64,000 nt of DNA from assembly GCA_934130595.1 (NCBI GenBank), contig CAKOYF010000004.1, positions 1 to 64,000 of the forward strand, in the 5' to 3' direction. The first letter of the stretch is position 1. Each line of letters begins with the position of its first letter. Shown in pieces: positions 34,894 through 44,100 of this stretch. A model generated the notes under the pieces. It worked only from the letters and a program-made list of their open reading frames with translations, was not told where the DNA came from and made no database searches. Origin of the DNA: an uncultured Clostridia bacterium (GTDB taxonomy: Bacteria > Bacillota > Clostridia > TANB77 > CAG-465). The translations under genes and the position numbers were made by a program.

Positions 34894-37104
34894 TTAATGT
34901 TTCTTAAATTTTATATTTTTTAGTCTTAAAGCATTTAAAACTACTGTTAAACTACTTAATGTCATAGCCATAGATCCAAACATCGGATTCATAACTATAT
35001 TGAATTTTGTAAAAATTCCCATTGCAATTGGAATCATACAAATATTATATGCAAATGCCCAAAATAGGTTTTGTTTTATATTTGTAATTGTTTTTTTACT
35101 TATTAAAATTAAATCATTTATTCTATCTAAGTTATCATTCATTATTACAACATCACTGCTATCCATAGCAATATCTGTTCCACTTGATACTGATACCCCA
35201 ATATCTGCAGTTACTAAACTAACACTATCATTTATACCATCGCCACACATCATCACAATGCCATCTTTCTTTAGTTCTTTTACGACATCTGCTTTTTGGC
35301 TTGGTAATACATTTGCTATAACTTTTTCTATTGATGCCTCTTTAGCTACAACATTTGCTGTCTTTTCATTATCTCCTGTTAGCATTATAACATCAATTCC
35401 TTTAGCTTTTATACTTGATATTACATCCTTTATATTTTCTTTTAAAGTATCTTTTACTCCAAGTAATGCAACTAATTCTTCATTTTTACCTACAAATAAT
35501 ATACTATTTCCATCATTTATTAGACTATTAAAATCTTTATCATTATTTACAGTGATATTATTTTCATTCATTAATTTTAAATTTCCAATAACGTATTTAT
35601 TTTCATCTACTATTCCAGTTACACCAAGTCCTGAAAGTGCTTTAAATTCTTTAACTCCTTTTAATGTAAGTTTTCTATTTTCGGCTTCATTTACTATAGC
35701 TCTTGCAATTGGATGCTCAGATTTATTTTCAATACTTGCAATATCTTGTAAAATATCATTTTCTTCTATATTAGAATAGTTATATATTTTTGATACATTA
35801 AGTTTTCCTTTAGTAATTGTTCCTGTTTTATCTAAAACAATACTTTTTACTTTATGTGCATTTTCAAGAGCTTCACTTGATTTAACCAGAATACCTCTTT
35901 TAGTGCAAATTCCAGAAGCAATTACAATTGCTAAAGGAGTGGCAAGTCCTAAGCTACATGGGCATGCTACAACGAGTATTGTAACGAAATAATTTAGGGC
36001 AACTGAAATATCTTTGCTTATTATACACCATATGGCAAATGTAATTAATGCAAGGACAATAACAAATGGTACAAATATTCCACTTATTTTATCTGCAATT
36101 CTAGATATAGGTGCTTTTGTATTAGTTGCTTGTGCAACCATTCTTACAATTTCTGATACAGTCGAGTCTTTTCCTATTTTTTCTGCTTCATATTCTATGG
36201 CACCCTCATAATTTATACTACCTGCAATAACTTTTGAGCCCTCTTCTCTTTTTACTGGAATACTTTCTCCAGTAATAAATGATTCATCTATATGCGTAGT
36301 TCCCTTTATTATAACTCCATCTACTGCAATTTTTTGACCAGGCTTACATACAACAATATCTCCTTTTTTTATCTGATCTATTGTTACTTCTTGCTCTTTT
36401 CCATCTTTTAATATTATTGCTGAACTTGGTGTTATTGTCATTAATTCTTGTAATGCCTCTTTAGTTTTAGCTTTATTTTCACCTTCAACATATTTTCCAA
36501 TTTTAATAAAAAATATTACAATAGCTGCTGATTCAAAATATAGTTTTTCAACATACATCATATTTCCAGTAGCTATCTTAAATGTTGAAAAAATACTATA
36601 TATCATACTTGCTGTTACTCCTATTAATACAAGAGTATCCATATTAGGTGTTTTATGTATTAAATTCTTATATCCATTTCTAAGTATATCTTTTTCAATA
36701 AATAATGTGATTAAAGTAAGAATAAACAAACTAATAGCATAATTTAATGGATATTCATGCATACTTAAAAAAGGTATTTGAGGTAGTCCTACCATATGAG
36801 ACATTGATATATATAATATTACTAAAGATATTATTGTTAAAAATATCAATTTTCCTTTTTCTTTTGATTTTTTCTTTTCTTCTTTTTCAAATTTATCTAT
36901 TCCAAGACTTTCAAAACCAGCCTTAGATATAAATTTTTCAATATCTGCTACTTTTAGCTTTTCATCATCATATTCTACTAAAGCATTATTCATAACTAAA
37001 TTAACAGATGCCTTCACGCCTTCTTGCTTATTTAAATATTTTTCAAGGCCCGATGAGCATGCACTACATGTCATTCCACCTATTTTTAATAATACTTTTT
37101 TCAA
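34894..37104 (-). CDS. copA: Copper-translocating P-type ATPase
   Basis: 736 aa P1B ATPase. One N-terminal HMA domain has GGMTCSACSSGL (CxxC), followed by eight hydrophobic helices. It has the TGES actuator loop (FITGESIPVKRE), the CPC metal site in VACPCSLGLATPLA, the DKTGT phosphorylation site, the HP motif (SEHPIARAI), and the hinge MCGDGINDS. It exports Cu+ from the cytosol. It lies in csoR-copZ-copA order, 6 nt after copZ. Confidence 0.96.
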   Translation of the reverse strand: MKKVLLKIGGMTCSACSSGLEKYLNKQEGVKASVNLVMNNALVEYDDEKLKVADIEKFISKAGFESLGIDKFEKEEKKKSKEKGKLIFLTIISLVILYISMSHMVGLPQIPFLSMHEYPLNYAISLFILTLITLFIEKDILRNGYKNLIHKTPNMDTLVLIGVTASMIYSIFSTFKIATGNMMYVEKLYFESAAIVIFFIKIGKYVEGENKAKTKEALQELMTITPSSAIILKDGKEQEVTIDQIKKGDIVVCKPGQKIAVDGVIIKGTTHIDESFITGESIPVKREEGSKVIAGSINYEGAIEYEAEKIGKDSTVSEIVRMVAQATNTKAPISRIADKISGIFVPFVIVLALITFAIWCIISKDISVALNYFVTILVVACPCSLGLATPLAIVIASGICTKRGILVKSSEALENAHKVKSIVLDKTGTITKGKLNVSKIYNYSNIEENDILQDIASIENKSEHPIARAIVNEAENRKLTLKGVKEFKALSGLGVTGIVDENKYVIGNLKLMNENNITVNNDKDFNSLINDGNSILFVGKNEELVALLGVKDTLKENIKDVISSIKAKGIDVIMLTGDNEKTANVVAKEASIEKVIANVLPSQKADVVKELKKDGIVMMCGDGINDSVSLVTADIGVSVSSGTDIAMDSSDVVIMNDNLDRINDLILISKKTITNIKQNLFWAFAYNICMIPIAMGIFTKFNIVMNPMFGSMAMTLSSLTVVLNALRLKNIKFKKH

Positions 37105-37110
37105 ATCTAT

Positions 37111-37317
37111 CTACTCCTTAACTTCAAATCCTGCATCTTCTATTGCTTCACATATTTGATCAAGTGTTACTTTTTGAGTATCATATTCAACACTAGCATT
37201 TTTATTTTCAAGGCTTACCTTAGCACTAACGCCTTCAATACCATTTAATACTCTTTCTAATCTTGTTGAACAACCTGAACAATGCATTCCTTCAATTTTT
37301 AAAACTGTTTTTTCCAT
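37111..37317 (-). CDS. copZ: Copper chaperone CopZ (HMA domain)
   Basis: 68 aa single HMA ferredoxin-like domain with the Cu(I)-binding GMHCSGCSTRL (CxxC) near residue 10. It delivers copper to CopA. It sits between csoR and copA with 6- and 14-nt gaps. Confidence 0.95.
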   Translation of the reverse strand: MEKTVLKIEGMHCSGCSTRLERVLNGIEGVSAKVSLENKNASVEYDTQKVTLDQICEAIEDAGFEVKE

Positions 37318-37331
37318 AAAAAATTCCTCCT

Positions 37332-37640
37332 CTATCTTAATCTTTTAAATAATTCCATAACTTCATTTATTATTTCATCATTTCCTGCTTTTAACTCACG
37401 ATTAACACAATTTCTTATATGACTTTCTAATATAGTATTTTCTAAACTCTCTATTGCTTTATTTATAGCAGAAAGTTGTATTAATATATCATCACAATAT
37501 CTGTCATCGCTTATCATCTGCTTAATTCCTCTAACTTGCCCTTCTATGATATTTAATCTTTTAGTTATGTTCTTTTTTTCATTTTCTGTTCTATGCGTGG
37601 ATTTTTCGCACATTTTACAACTACTACATTTTTCTGACAT
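37332..37640 (-). CDS. csoR: Copper-sensing repressor CsoR
   Basis: 102 aa from ATG 37640, which has GAGGTGG 4-5 nt upstream; an ATG 15 nt earlier would fall at the start of transcription. All-helical DUF156 repressor with the copper ligands Cys (DRYCDD), His (ESHIRN) and Cys (RNCVN) in the CsoR C-H-C pattern. An extra cysteine-rich N-terminal tail, CSSCKMCEKSTHR, may bind more metal. It represses the csoR-copZ-copA operon by binding the palindrome in its promoter and is released by Cu(I). Confidence 0.94.
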   Translation of the reverse strand: MSEKCSSCKMCEKSTHRTENEKKNITKRLNIIEGQVRGIKQMISDDRYCDDILIQLSAINKAIESLENTILESHIRNCVNRELKAGNDEIINEVMELFKRLR

Positions 37641-37657
37641 TTTTCCACCTCGCATAA

Positions 37658-37686
37658 ATTATATACCCCTTAGGGGTATTTGTCAA
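37658..37686 (-). promoter_or_regulatory. csoR promoter
   Basis: Minus strand: TTGACA (37681-37686), 17-bp spacer, TATAAT (37658-37663). The spacer is almost entirely the CsoR box. Confidence 0.9.
37663..37679. promoter_or_regulatory. CsoR operator
   Basis: ATACCCCT-TAGGGGTAT, a near-perfect GC-rich palindrome matching known CsoR boxes, placed between the -35 and -10 boxes of csoR-copZ-copA. Confidence 0.9.
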
Positions 37687-37689
37687 TAA

Positions 37690-37728
37690 AAAAATTAACA
37701 TAGCATATATTTTAGTATGCTACGTTAA
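37690..37728 (-). terminator. Terminator of the XRE regulator gene
   Basis: Arms TTAACATAGCATA (37695-37707) and TATGCTACGTTAA (37716-37728), one mismatch, with a seven-T run on the minus strand. Confidence 0.8.
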
Positions 37729-37739
37729 TTTAAAATCTA

Positions 37740-39083
37740 TTACATATTGTCTTTAAGAATATCTATATTATTTTTATTTGTATATATTTTAACTTTGAAA
37801 TACTCATAGTCTACTATTTTTTTATTGTTTATATCTTGTATATTTTGTCTTAGTGTATCAAAGAAATTATTATTTTTTACACTATAATCTATATATATAC
37901 GAGATTTTTCTCTGTAAATTTTTGGTGTATACTTATCTGTATAATATACTTCAACTTTAACATCATCATTATCGCTTTCTATATATTCTACATCACCATA
38001 AACTCTAAAATACATTTTTTCATCAAAAGCATATTCTACTTTTTCTACTTTAATATTTTCTCCGTTTGCACCACTTACATTATCAAACTTAGTAAATCCT
38101 ATCATTGCCATTCCTAAACTAATTCCAAATACTAATATACTAGAAATCACAATTATCCAGATTTTAGAAAATGAACTCTTTCTATTTACAATAAAGTTAT
38201 ATATTATTTTTAAAATTACTACATTAATCACTATAGATGATAAAATACAACCTAAAGCTCCAACAAACACTAATCCTGTTTTTACAAATAGAAAACTACA
38301 TATAAGTGCTACACATAGTCCTATAAGTGTAAATACAAATCCTACTCCACAAAAAGCAGCAAATGCCTTAATTCCAAATATAATAACTTTTAAAATTCCA
38401 TTTAAAAACTTTGATTCACTATGTACTGGGTCACGTATTATTATTCTTTCTTTATTTTTTTCTACAACTATTTTTGAAGATGAAGGCTCTATTTTTTTAT
38501 CCTTATTTTCTACTGTATTTATTTTTTCTTCTATAATATCGTAATAATCTAGATATCTAATTTTAAATATGTGTAACATAAGAACAGCACTTGCAACAAT
38601 TCCAAATATAATGTAAATGGAACTTAATATATTTATAACCACTCTATATACTGTACTTGGTAACCAATTAAACATTCCAACAAACGCACCAGAAAAAATA
38701 GCTTTAAACATAAAGAATGCTATACACATGACAAGAGCAATAATTACCTGCTCTATTATACATTTTAATTTTGATGAAAACTTCATACTTTCAAACATTC
38801 TTACTGTTTTAGTAACAAAACCAAAGAAATCTTCTATATACTTGTTTAAGTTTATATTAGATTTTTTGTTTTCAGCTACCTCCTTAATATTTTCATTTAA
38901 AAGTTCATCAATGTTATAGTTAAACATTTTACAAATACTTAACACTTTATCCATTTCAGGATAACTTTGTCCTGATTCCCACTTTGAAACAGCTTGTCTA
39001 GATACTCCTAATTTTTCAGCAAACTGCTCTTGAGAAAGTCCATTTTCTTTTCTTATTCTTTTTAAATTTTCAGGTAACTTCAT
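37740..39083 (-). CDS. Membrane-bound XRE-family regulator
   Basis: 447 aa. The N-terminal XRE/Cro helix-turn-helix occupies about 1-62 (LKRIRKENGLSQEQFAEKLGVSRQAVSKWESGQSYPEMDKV). Several membrane helices follow (about 110-180 and 235-325), and a C-terminal domain of beta type with IYIDYSV and YFKVKIYT near its end. The C-terminal part resembles DUF4097/adhesin-like beta folds. DNA binding in the cytosol and sensing across the membrane are therefore plausible. It is monocistronic with AGGAGG before the ATG. Three phased GGTTGYAT octamers upstream are likely targets for itself or another regulator. Confidence 0.85.
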   Translation of the reverse strand: MKLPENLKRIRKENGLSQEQFAEKLGVSRQAVSKWESGQSYPEMDKVLSICKMFNYNIDELLNENIKEVAENKKSNINLNKYIEDFFGFVTKTVRMFESMKFSSKLKCIIEQVIIALVMCIAFFMFKAIFSGAFVGMFNWLPSTVYRVVINILSSIYIIFGIVASAVLMLHIFKIRYLDYYDIIEEKINTVENKDKKIEPSSSKIVVEKNKERIIIRDPVHSESKFLNGILKVIIFGIKAFAAFCGVGFVFTLIGLCVALICSFLFVKTGLVFVGALGCILSSIVINVVILKIIYNFIVNRKSSFSKIWIIVISSILVFGISLGMAMIGFTKFDNVSGANGENIKVEKVEYAFDEKMYFRVYGDVEYIESDNDDVKVEVYYTDKYTPKIYREKSRIYIDYSVKNNNFFDTLRQNIQDINNKKIVDYEYFKVKIYTNKNNIDILKDNM

Positions 39084-39108
39084 AAATTTATCTCCTCCTT
39101 ACACCAAA

Positions 39109-39175
39109 ATTATACTTTTTCTATCGGTTGCATTCCACCAATTTTAGGTTGTATATTGTATATTTTTGGTTGCAT
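39109..39175. promoter_or_regulatory. Three 21-bp-phased octamers upstream of the XRE gene
   Basis: GGTTGCAT (39126-39133), GGTTGTAT (39147-39154) and GGTTGCAT (39168-39175) recur at exactly 21-bp steps, i.e. on the same face of the helix. The first lies just upstream of the TATAAT box (39109-39114 complement), where a -35 box would be. Confidence 0.6.
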
Positions 39176-39211
39176 TATCTAAAAAACAGGCTATTTTTGT
39201 GTAATTTATAC

Positions 39212-39255
39212 AAAAATAAGATGCTTTTAAAATTTTAGAACTTTAAAAACATCTC
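39212..39255 (-). terminator. Terminator of rlmD
   Basis: Long AT-rich stem AAGATGCTTTTAAA (39218-39231) against TTTAAAAACATCTC (39242-39255) with one G-U and flanking T residues on the minus strand. Confidence 0.6.
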
Positions 39256-39266
39256 ACTAATTTAAA

Positions 39267-40640
39267 TTAATCTTTTAATAATATTTCTTTTCTTGTTAAA
39301 ACAACTACATTTTCTATATGTTCACTATGAGGAAACATATCTACTGGTGTAACATCTCCTATATCATAATACTGACTTAGTAATTTTAAATCTCTAGCAA
39401 ATGTTGCTGGCGAACAGCTTACATATCCTATTTTTTTAGCATTAAACTTTAAAATATATTCTATGCTCTCTAAGTCTAATCCTTTTCTTGGAGGATCTAC
39501 AACAATAACATCAGGATGTATATTTCTATTTTTAAATTCTACTATTTTATTTTCTACACTTCCTGCTATATATTCTGCATTTTCAACATTATTAATTTTA
39601 GTATTCATATTAGCCATTTTTACTGCTTGTTCTTCTATTTCAATACCATATACTTTTTCTACATCATCACTTAAAAATATTCCTATTGATCCTACTCCAC
39701 TATATAAATCAAAAAGTACTTCTTTTCCAGTAAGTTCTAGTTTTTCCCTTAACGTATTATATAAAACTTCAGCTTGAGTTGTATTAACCTGGAAAAATGA
39801 CTTTGAACTTATATAATATTTATATTTTCCTATATAATCTGTTATATATCCATCACCATAGACTATTTTTTCATTATTACCTAATATCTCATTAGTTTTG
39901 GAAGTATTTACATTTAATACAATAGTTTTGATACTCTCATCTTCTTTTAAAAGATTTACAACTTTTTCTATTCTTACATCACTTAGTATTTTTTCGTTAT
40001 TTACTACTATAACAATCATTGTCTGACCTGTATGATATCCTCTACGTATAAGTATATGTCTAATATCTCCTGTCCCATTTTGCTCATTATATCCATCAAA
40101 ACCATTAAGTAGTAATATTTTAAATACTTCTTTAGAAAGCTTATCTATATCTTGATTTTGAATAAAACATTCTTCATTTTCTATTATATCATGGCTTCTT
40201 TTAGCATAAAATCCAATCTTGTTTTCTCCATCAATTGTTTTTCTTACTGGATATTGTGCTTTATTTCTGTAATACCATGGTATTCCCATACCAATTACAT
40301 CATTTATTTTGCTATATTCAACATTTTGTTTGTCTAAAGTATTCTTTACTATTTTCTTTTTAATCTCTAATTGTTTTTCATAACTAATGTGTTGACCAGA
40401 GCATCCACCACACCTTTTAAAAACGTTACAAAAAGGCTCTACTCTATATCTGCTTTTTTCTAATACCTCTTGAACTTTTCCTATACAAAAAGAATTATTT
40501 ACTTTAATAATTCTTGCTAATACTTTTTCTCCTTGAATTGCTCCAGGTATAAATACCACTTTATTTTCCGATCTTGATATTCCTTCTAAGTTCATTCCAT
40601 TATCTATGACATCTAATTCTATTTCATCATTCTTTTTCAA
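39267..40640 (-). CDS. rlmD: 23S rRNA (uracil-C5)-methyltransferase, RlmD/RlmCD family
   Basis: 457 aa. It has an N-terminal TRAM domain (about 1-60) and Fe-S cysteines CNVFKRCGGCSGQH plus CSP later. The SAM-binding region is FDLYSGVGSIGIFLS, the catalytic segment VVDPPRKGLD, and the nucleophilic Cys lies in YVSCSPATFARDL. Homologues methylate U747 and/or U1939 of 23S rRNA; in Gram-positives one enzyme often does both. The start is TTG 40640 with AGGTGG at 7 nt; no ATG is better placed. It is monocistronic. Confidence 0.92.
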   Translation of the reverse strand: MKKNDEIELDVIDNGMNLEGISRSENKVVFIPGAIQGEKVLARIIKVNNSFCIGKVQEVLEKSRYRVEPFCNVFKRCGGCSGQHISYEKQLEIKKKIVKNTLDKQNVEYSKINDVIGMGIPWYYRNKAQYPVRKTIDGENKIGFYAKRSHDIIENEECFIQNQDIDKLSKEVFKILLLNGFDGYNEQNGTGDIRHILIRRGYHTGQTMIVIVVNNEKILSDVRIEKVVNLLKEDESIKTIVLNVNTSKTNEILGNNEKIVYGDGYITDYIGKYKYYISSKSFFQVNTTQAEVLYNTLREKLELTGKEVLFDLYSGVGSIGIFLSDDVEKVYGIEIEEQAVKMANMNTKINNVENAEYIAGSVENKIVEFKNRNIHPDVIVVDPPRKGLDLESIEYILKFNAKKIGYVSCSPATFARDLKLLSQYYDIGDVTPVDMFPHSEHIENVVVLTRKEILLKD

Positions 40641-40668
40641 ACTTATTCCACCTTTTTCTACTTGTTTG

Positions 40669-40698
40669 ATTATATCATAATATAATTAATATATTCAA
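40669..40698 (-). promoter_or_regulatory. Promoter of rlmD
   Basis: Minus strand: TTGAAT (40693-40698), 18-bp spacer, TATAAT (40669-40674). Confidence 0.7.
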
Positions 40699-40763
40699 TA
40701 ATTTGCATATTTTTAATTAAAAATATGTAACAAAAATACAAATATTAGAATATAGTATATTAA

Positions 40764-40780
40764 GTTGAGGATAACTCAAC
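40764..40780 (+). promoter_or_regulatory. Inverted repeat in the leader of the 43-aa gene
   Basis: GTTGAG-GATAA-CTCAAC, perfect 6-bp arms, ending 5 nt before the AAAGGAG site. It could be an operator or an mRNA hairpin. Confidence 0.4.
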
Positions 40781-40799
40781 AAACAAAGGAGTGAAATGT

Positions 40800-40931
40800 A
40801 TGTGCATAGATAGTGATAATCTTGTATGGATAATAGTCCTCATACTTATACTTATCCTTCTATATTTTATATGTAACGATAAGAATTCATCTACACCATT
40901 AAACTTCAACTCTTTTTTCGAAAATAGTTAG
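40800..40931 (+). CDS. 43-aa single-pass membrane protein
   Basis: ATG 40800 (AAAGGAG 8 nt upstream) encodes 43 aa. A short MCIDSDN head is followed by a hydrophobic helix (LVWIIVLILILILLYFIC) and a polar tail. An overlapping ATG at 40796 stops after five codons. It is 34 nt upstream of the Gly/Cys-rich mini-protein, whose helix has a similar WII...LIII pattern, so the two are likely co-transcribed relatives. Confidence 0.65.
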   Translation: MCIDSDNLVWIIVLILILILLYFICNDKNSSTPLNFNSFFENS

Positions 40932-40965
40932 AAGTTTAAATTACTCACAAAGAGAGGTGAATAAG

Positions 40966-41121
40966 ATGATGGATGAAAGATGCGGATGTGGCAACTGTGG
41001 AGGCGGTTGTGGATGCGGAAATGGCTGTGGATGCGGCGGAAACGGATTATTCGGTGGTGGAAACTGCTGTTGTATCTGGATAATACTTATTATAATCGTT
41101 CTATGTTGCTGTTGTTGTTAA
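40966..41121 (+). CDS. 51-aa Gly/Cys-rich membrane mini-protein
   Basis: ATG 40966 with GAGAGGTG upstream encodes 51 residues, of which 15 are Cys. They are laid out as CGCGNCGGGCGCG-type repeats (6-24), then FGGGNCCC, a short hydrophobic helix WIILIIIVL, and five terminal Cys. Base composition is clearly more GC-rich than the neighbours because of Gly and Cys codons. It ends at a perfect terminator. The short Gly-rich-plus-helix shape recalls YjcZ-type sporulation mini-proteins and cysteine-rich spore-coat proteins, but I do not recognise the family. Metal binding or disulfide cross-linking is inferred. Confidence 0.65.
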   Translation: MMDERCGCGNCGGGCGCGNGCGCGGNGLFGGGNCCCIWIILIIIVLCCCCC

Positions 41122-41143
41122 TTGCACATAATACATAACAAAT

Positions 41144-41168
41144 AAGATGGAAGCTATACTTCCATCTT
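41144..41168. terminator. Bidirectional terminator
   Basis: Perfect AAGATGGAAG/CTTCCATCTT stem, 5-nt loop. It closes the mini-protein pair and the convergent LPXTG adhesin gene. Confidence 0.9.
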
Positions 41169-44100
41169 ATTTTGCTTTACTCTTTTTTAAATTATATATA
41201 GCTATTATCATTATTGCTAAGCCTGATACCACAAATACGTATACTCCAGGTCCACCAGTTTCTGGCAAATCTATTATCTTACTATTTTTTACTGTTATAG
41301 TAAACACATTATCTTGACCACTTACGCTTATACCACTAACATTGTTATCTAGTGTAACTGTGCCCTTTCTAATGCTAAATAATATTTCTCTTGATAATTT
41401 ATTATATCCATCAGGAGCTTTTACTTCTAAAATCTTATATTCTCCATTTAGAAGACTTCCAAAACTTGCTTCTCCAAGTCCACTAACTACAAAATATTCA
41501 TTATCTCCGTTTTTTATTTTTTCATATTCATCTGTATCAGCATTTTTCTTATATAACTCAAATTTTGCCCCAGATAAAACACTACCAAACATATCTGTCT
41601 TTTTTAGTGTAACAGTTGTTTTATATAATTCATTTTTTATTGATGTTACTGGATTTCCATCTTCATCTGTTATTGTATATCCGTTTGCTGTTATTACAAT
41701 TGTATATACCTTATCTTCATTTGCTTTATATCCATCTGGTGCTGTTGTTTCTTTCATATAATATGTTCCTGCTGAAATCTGTGAAAAGTTAACATTACCA
41801 TCTTCTTGAGATTTAGATGATGCTACTATATTTGTACATTCATTATTTGAATATAATGTATATAGTGAAAATGTTGCATCTGGTAATGGATTTCCATTTT
41901 CATCTAATTTTGCAAAAGAAAAATCTTTTCTAATTTTATTGTATGAATTTCTAAATAATAACACATTTGCGGCATTATCATTCTTTTGTATTTCTACTCC
42001 ATCATCAGTATAATCTGTATAAGTAGATTCCGTATTAGATTTTTTATACTTAGCTGATGTTATTGTATTTTCTCCACCAGTATAATTTTTTTCATAAGCT
42101 TTATATGTTTTTGTATTATCTAAATCTATAATCCACGTATAAGTATTATTTTCATGATATTGAGGTACATTTATTTTTAAATCCTTTGAATTATTAACTG
42201 TATCTAATATTAATCTATACACTTCATTTCCATCGCCATCAACAACTGAAATATAATAATTTTTCTTTATATTTTCTATTTCTTGTTCATCGTCACCTAA
42301 AAATGTTTTAGATACAGCTACACTTTCTAATATATTAGTGTTAGTAACTGTTACATCTGTTGTACCTGCAATCTTTCCTGAAACATAGTCTTCTACATTT
42401 AAATCAATAGCTTTTTCAGATGCATTATATGTTGTTAACCATTCATTATCACTGTCTAAAGTCTCTTTTACCTTAAATTTAGTACCATATAGTAAATTTG
42501 GTATAGTCGCTTTTTCACCTGATTTTATCTGTATATTTCCATCTGTTGTTTGTTTATTAGTTGCTGATCCATTGCTATCTACAACTGTATATGCTCCACT
42601 ATATGGAGCTTCATTTAATTCAACGTACATAGTAAAATACTCATCTACATCTACATTTTCTTTTCCTATAACTTGTTTTGTAATATTCAAATCTGCAAGT
42701 TTTGTAAAACTATTTTCAAAAACAACACTAGGATGAGTCTTTACACTAAGATCTTCTGTTGATACTTCATTTATAGAAAGATCTTCATTATCTTCATTTG
42801 TTATTTTAGTATCATCTATTTTTATTGAATATCCACTAAGATATGCACCAAGCTCTTTTACCTGGTATGTCTGATATGAGTTTAGTCCTTCAAATATAGC
42901 AGATTCTCTGTCTTTCAATATGAATTTTCCTAACTTATCTGTTACACCTGTTTTTCCAGTATCAATACCATCTTTATATATTTTATATTCTTGATTTGCA
43001 TAAACAGATCCTTCATATAAAATTTGAAATTCAAATTCTATATTTTTATAGTCTACGTCTGCATTTTCTGTTTTATTTTTTACATCTTTTGTTACTACAA
43101 CAGAATTTTCTGCTACTGTTCCAAGGTTAAATGACATTCTACAGTTTGAACCCCAGTTACCTCTTTCAAGATAGAAGAATTTAAATTCATGTGTTGAATA
43201 ATCTTTAAATGTATCACCTGAAAACTCATCATCACTCATTCCTAAAGCATCTTGCATTACAGCTTTTATAGTAGTTGTATATCCACTATCTCCACCTACT
43301 GTAATTTCACCTGTTTTAAAGTTTACTTTTCCTGTAATAAAGTCATGTATTCCACCTATATCTAAAGTTAATACTCCATCTATATATAGCCAAACATCAT
43401 CATCACCTGTAAACTCAAATACCATATCTTGATCTTTAATAACTCCATCTTTTGGTTGCATAAATGATGTACTCATTGTCATACCAAAATAATGGTTTTT
43501 ATTTGTAGAATCAAGGGGTGCATTATATGATGGCATAGCACTTACTCCATTTATATTTTCATATTTTGAAAATGGCATAAATGCAGTACCATGTGCTTGA
43601 GTGGTTGCTGGATAATTATATACCACAAAGTTTTTGTTATCTTTATCCTTAGTTAAATCTAAATATGCATAATTTTTTTCACTACTATATGAATAAACAC
43701 CTGTGTCTTCATCATATTGGAATAAATGTGTTAAATTACTATGAACACTTTTGATGTTTTCAATTGGTGTTTCATTAAAAAGATATGCTAAACTTTCTCC
43801 ACTTGCATCGTCTTTTAATACCGGGAACCCATCACTACCTAATTTTTTCTGAACTATTCCTAACAATGGGTTACCATTAGCATTAATCGATGGGTAGTTT
43901 CCATCGTATTTAGTATAACCTTTTGCAAAAGATAATGCATGACCATTATTTATTCCTGTATTAAAACTATCTAAATCTTCTCTATAAGTATTTGATGCAT
44001 CTCCTACTGTATAGTCAAATAAATTTAACTTTATATTATCTGAAGTATCAACAGTCTTTATTGCTGAAAGTAATTTTACTTGATACGGACGTGTATTATC

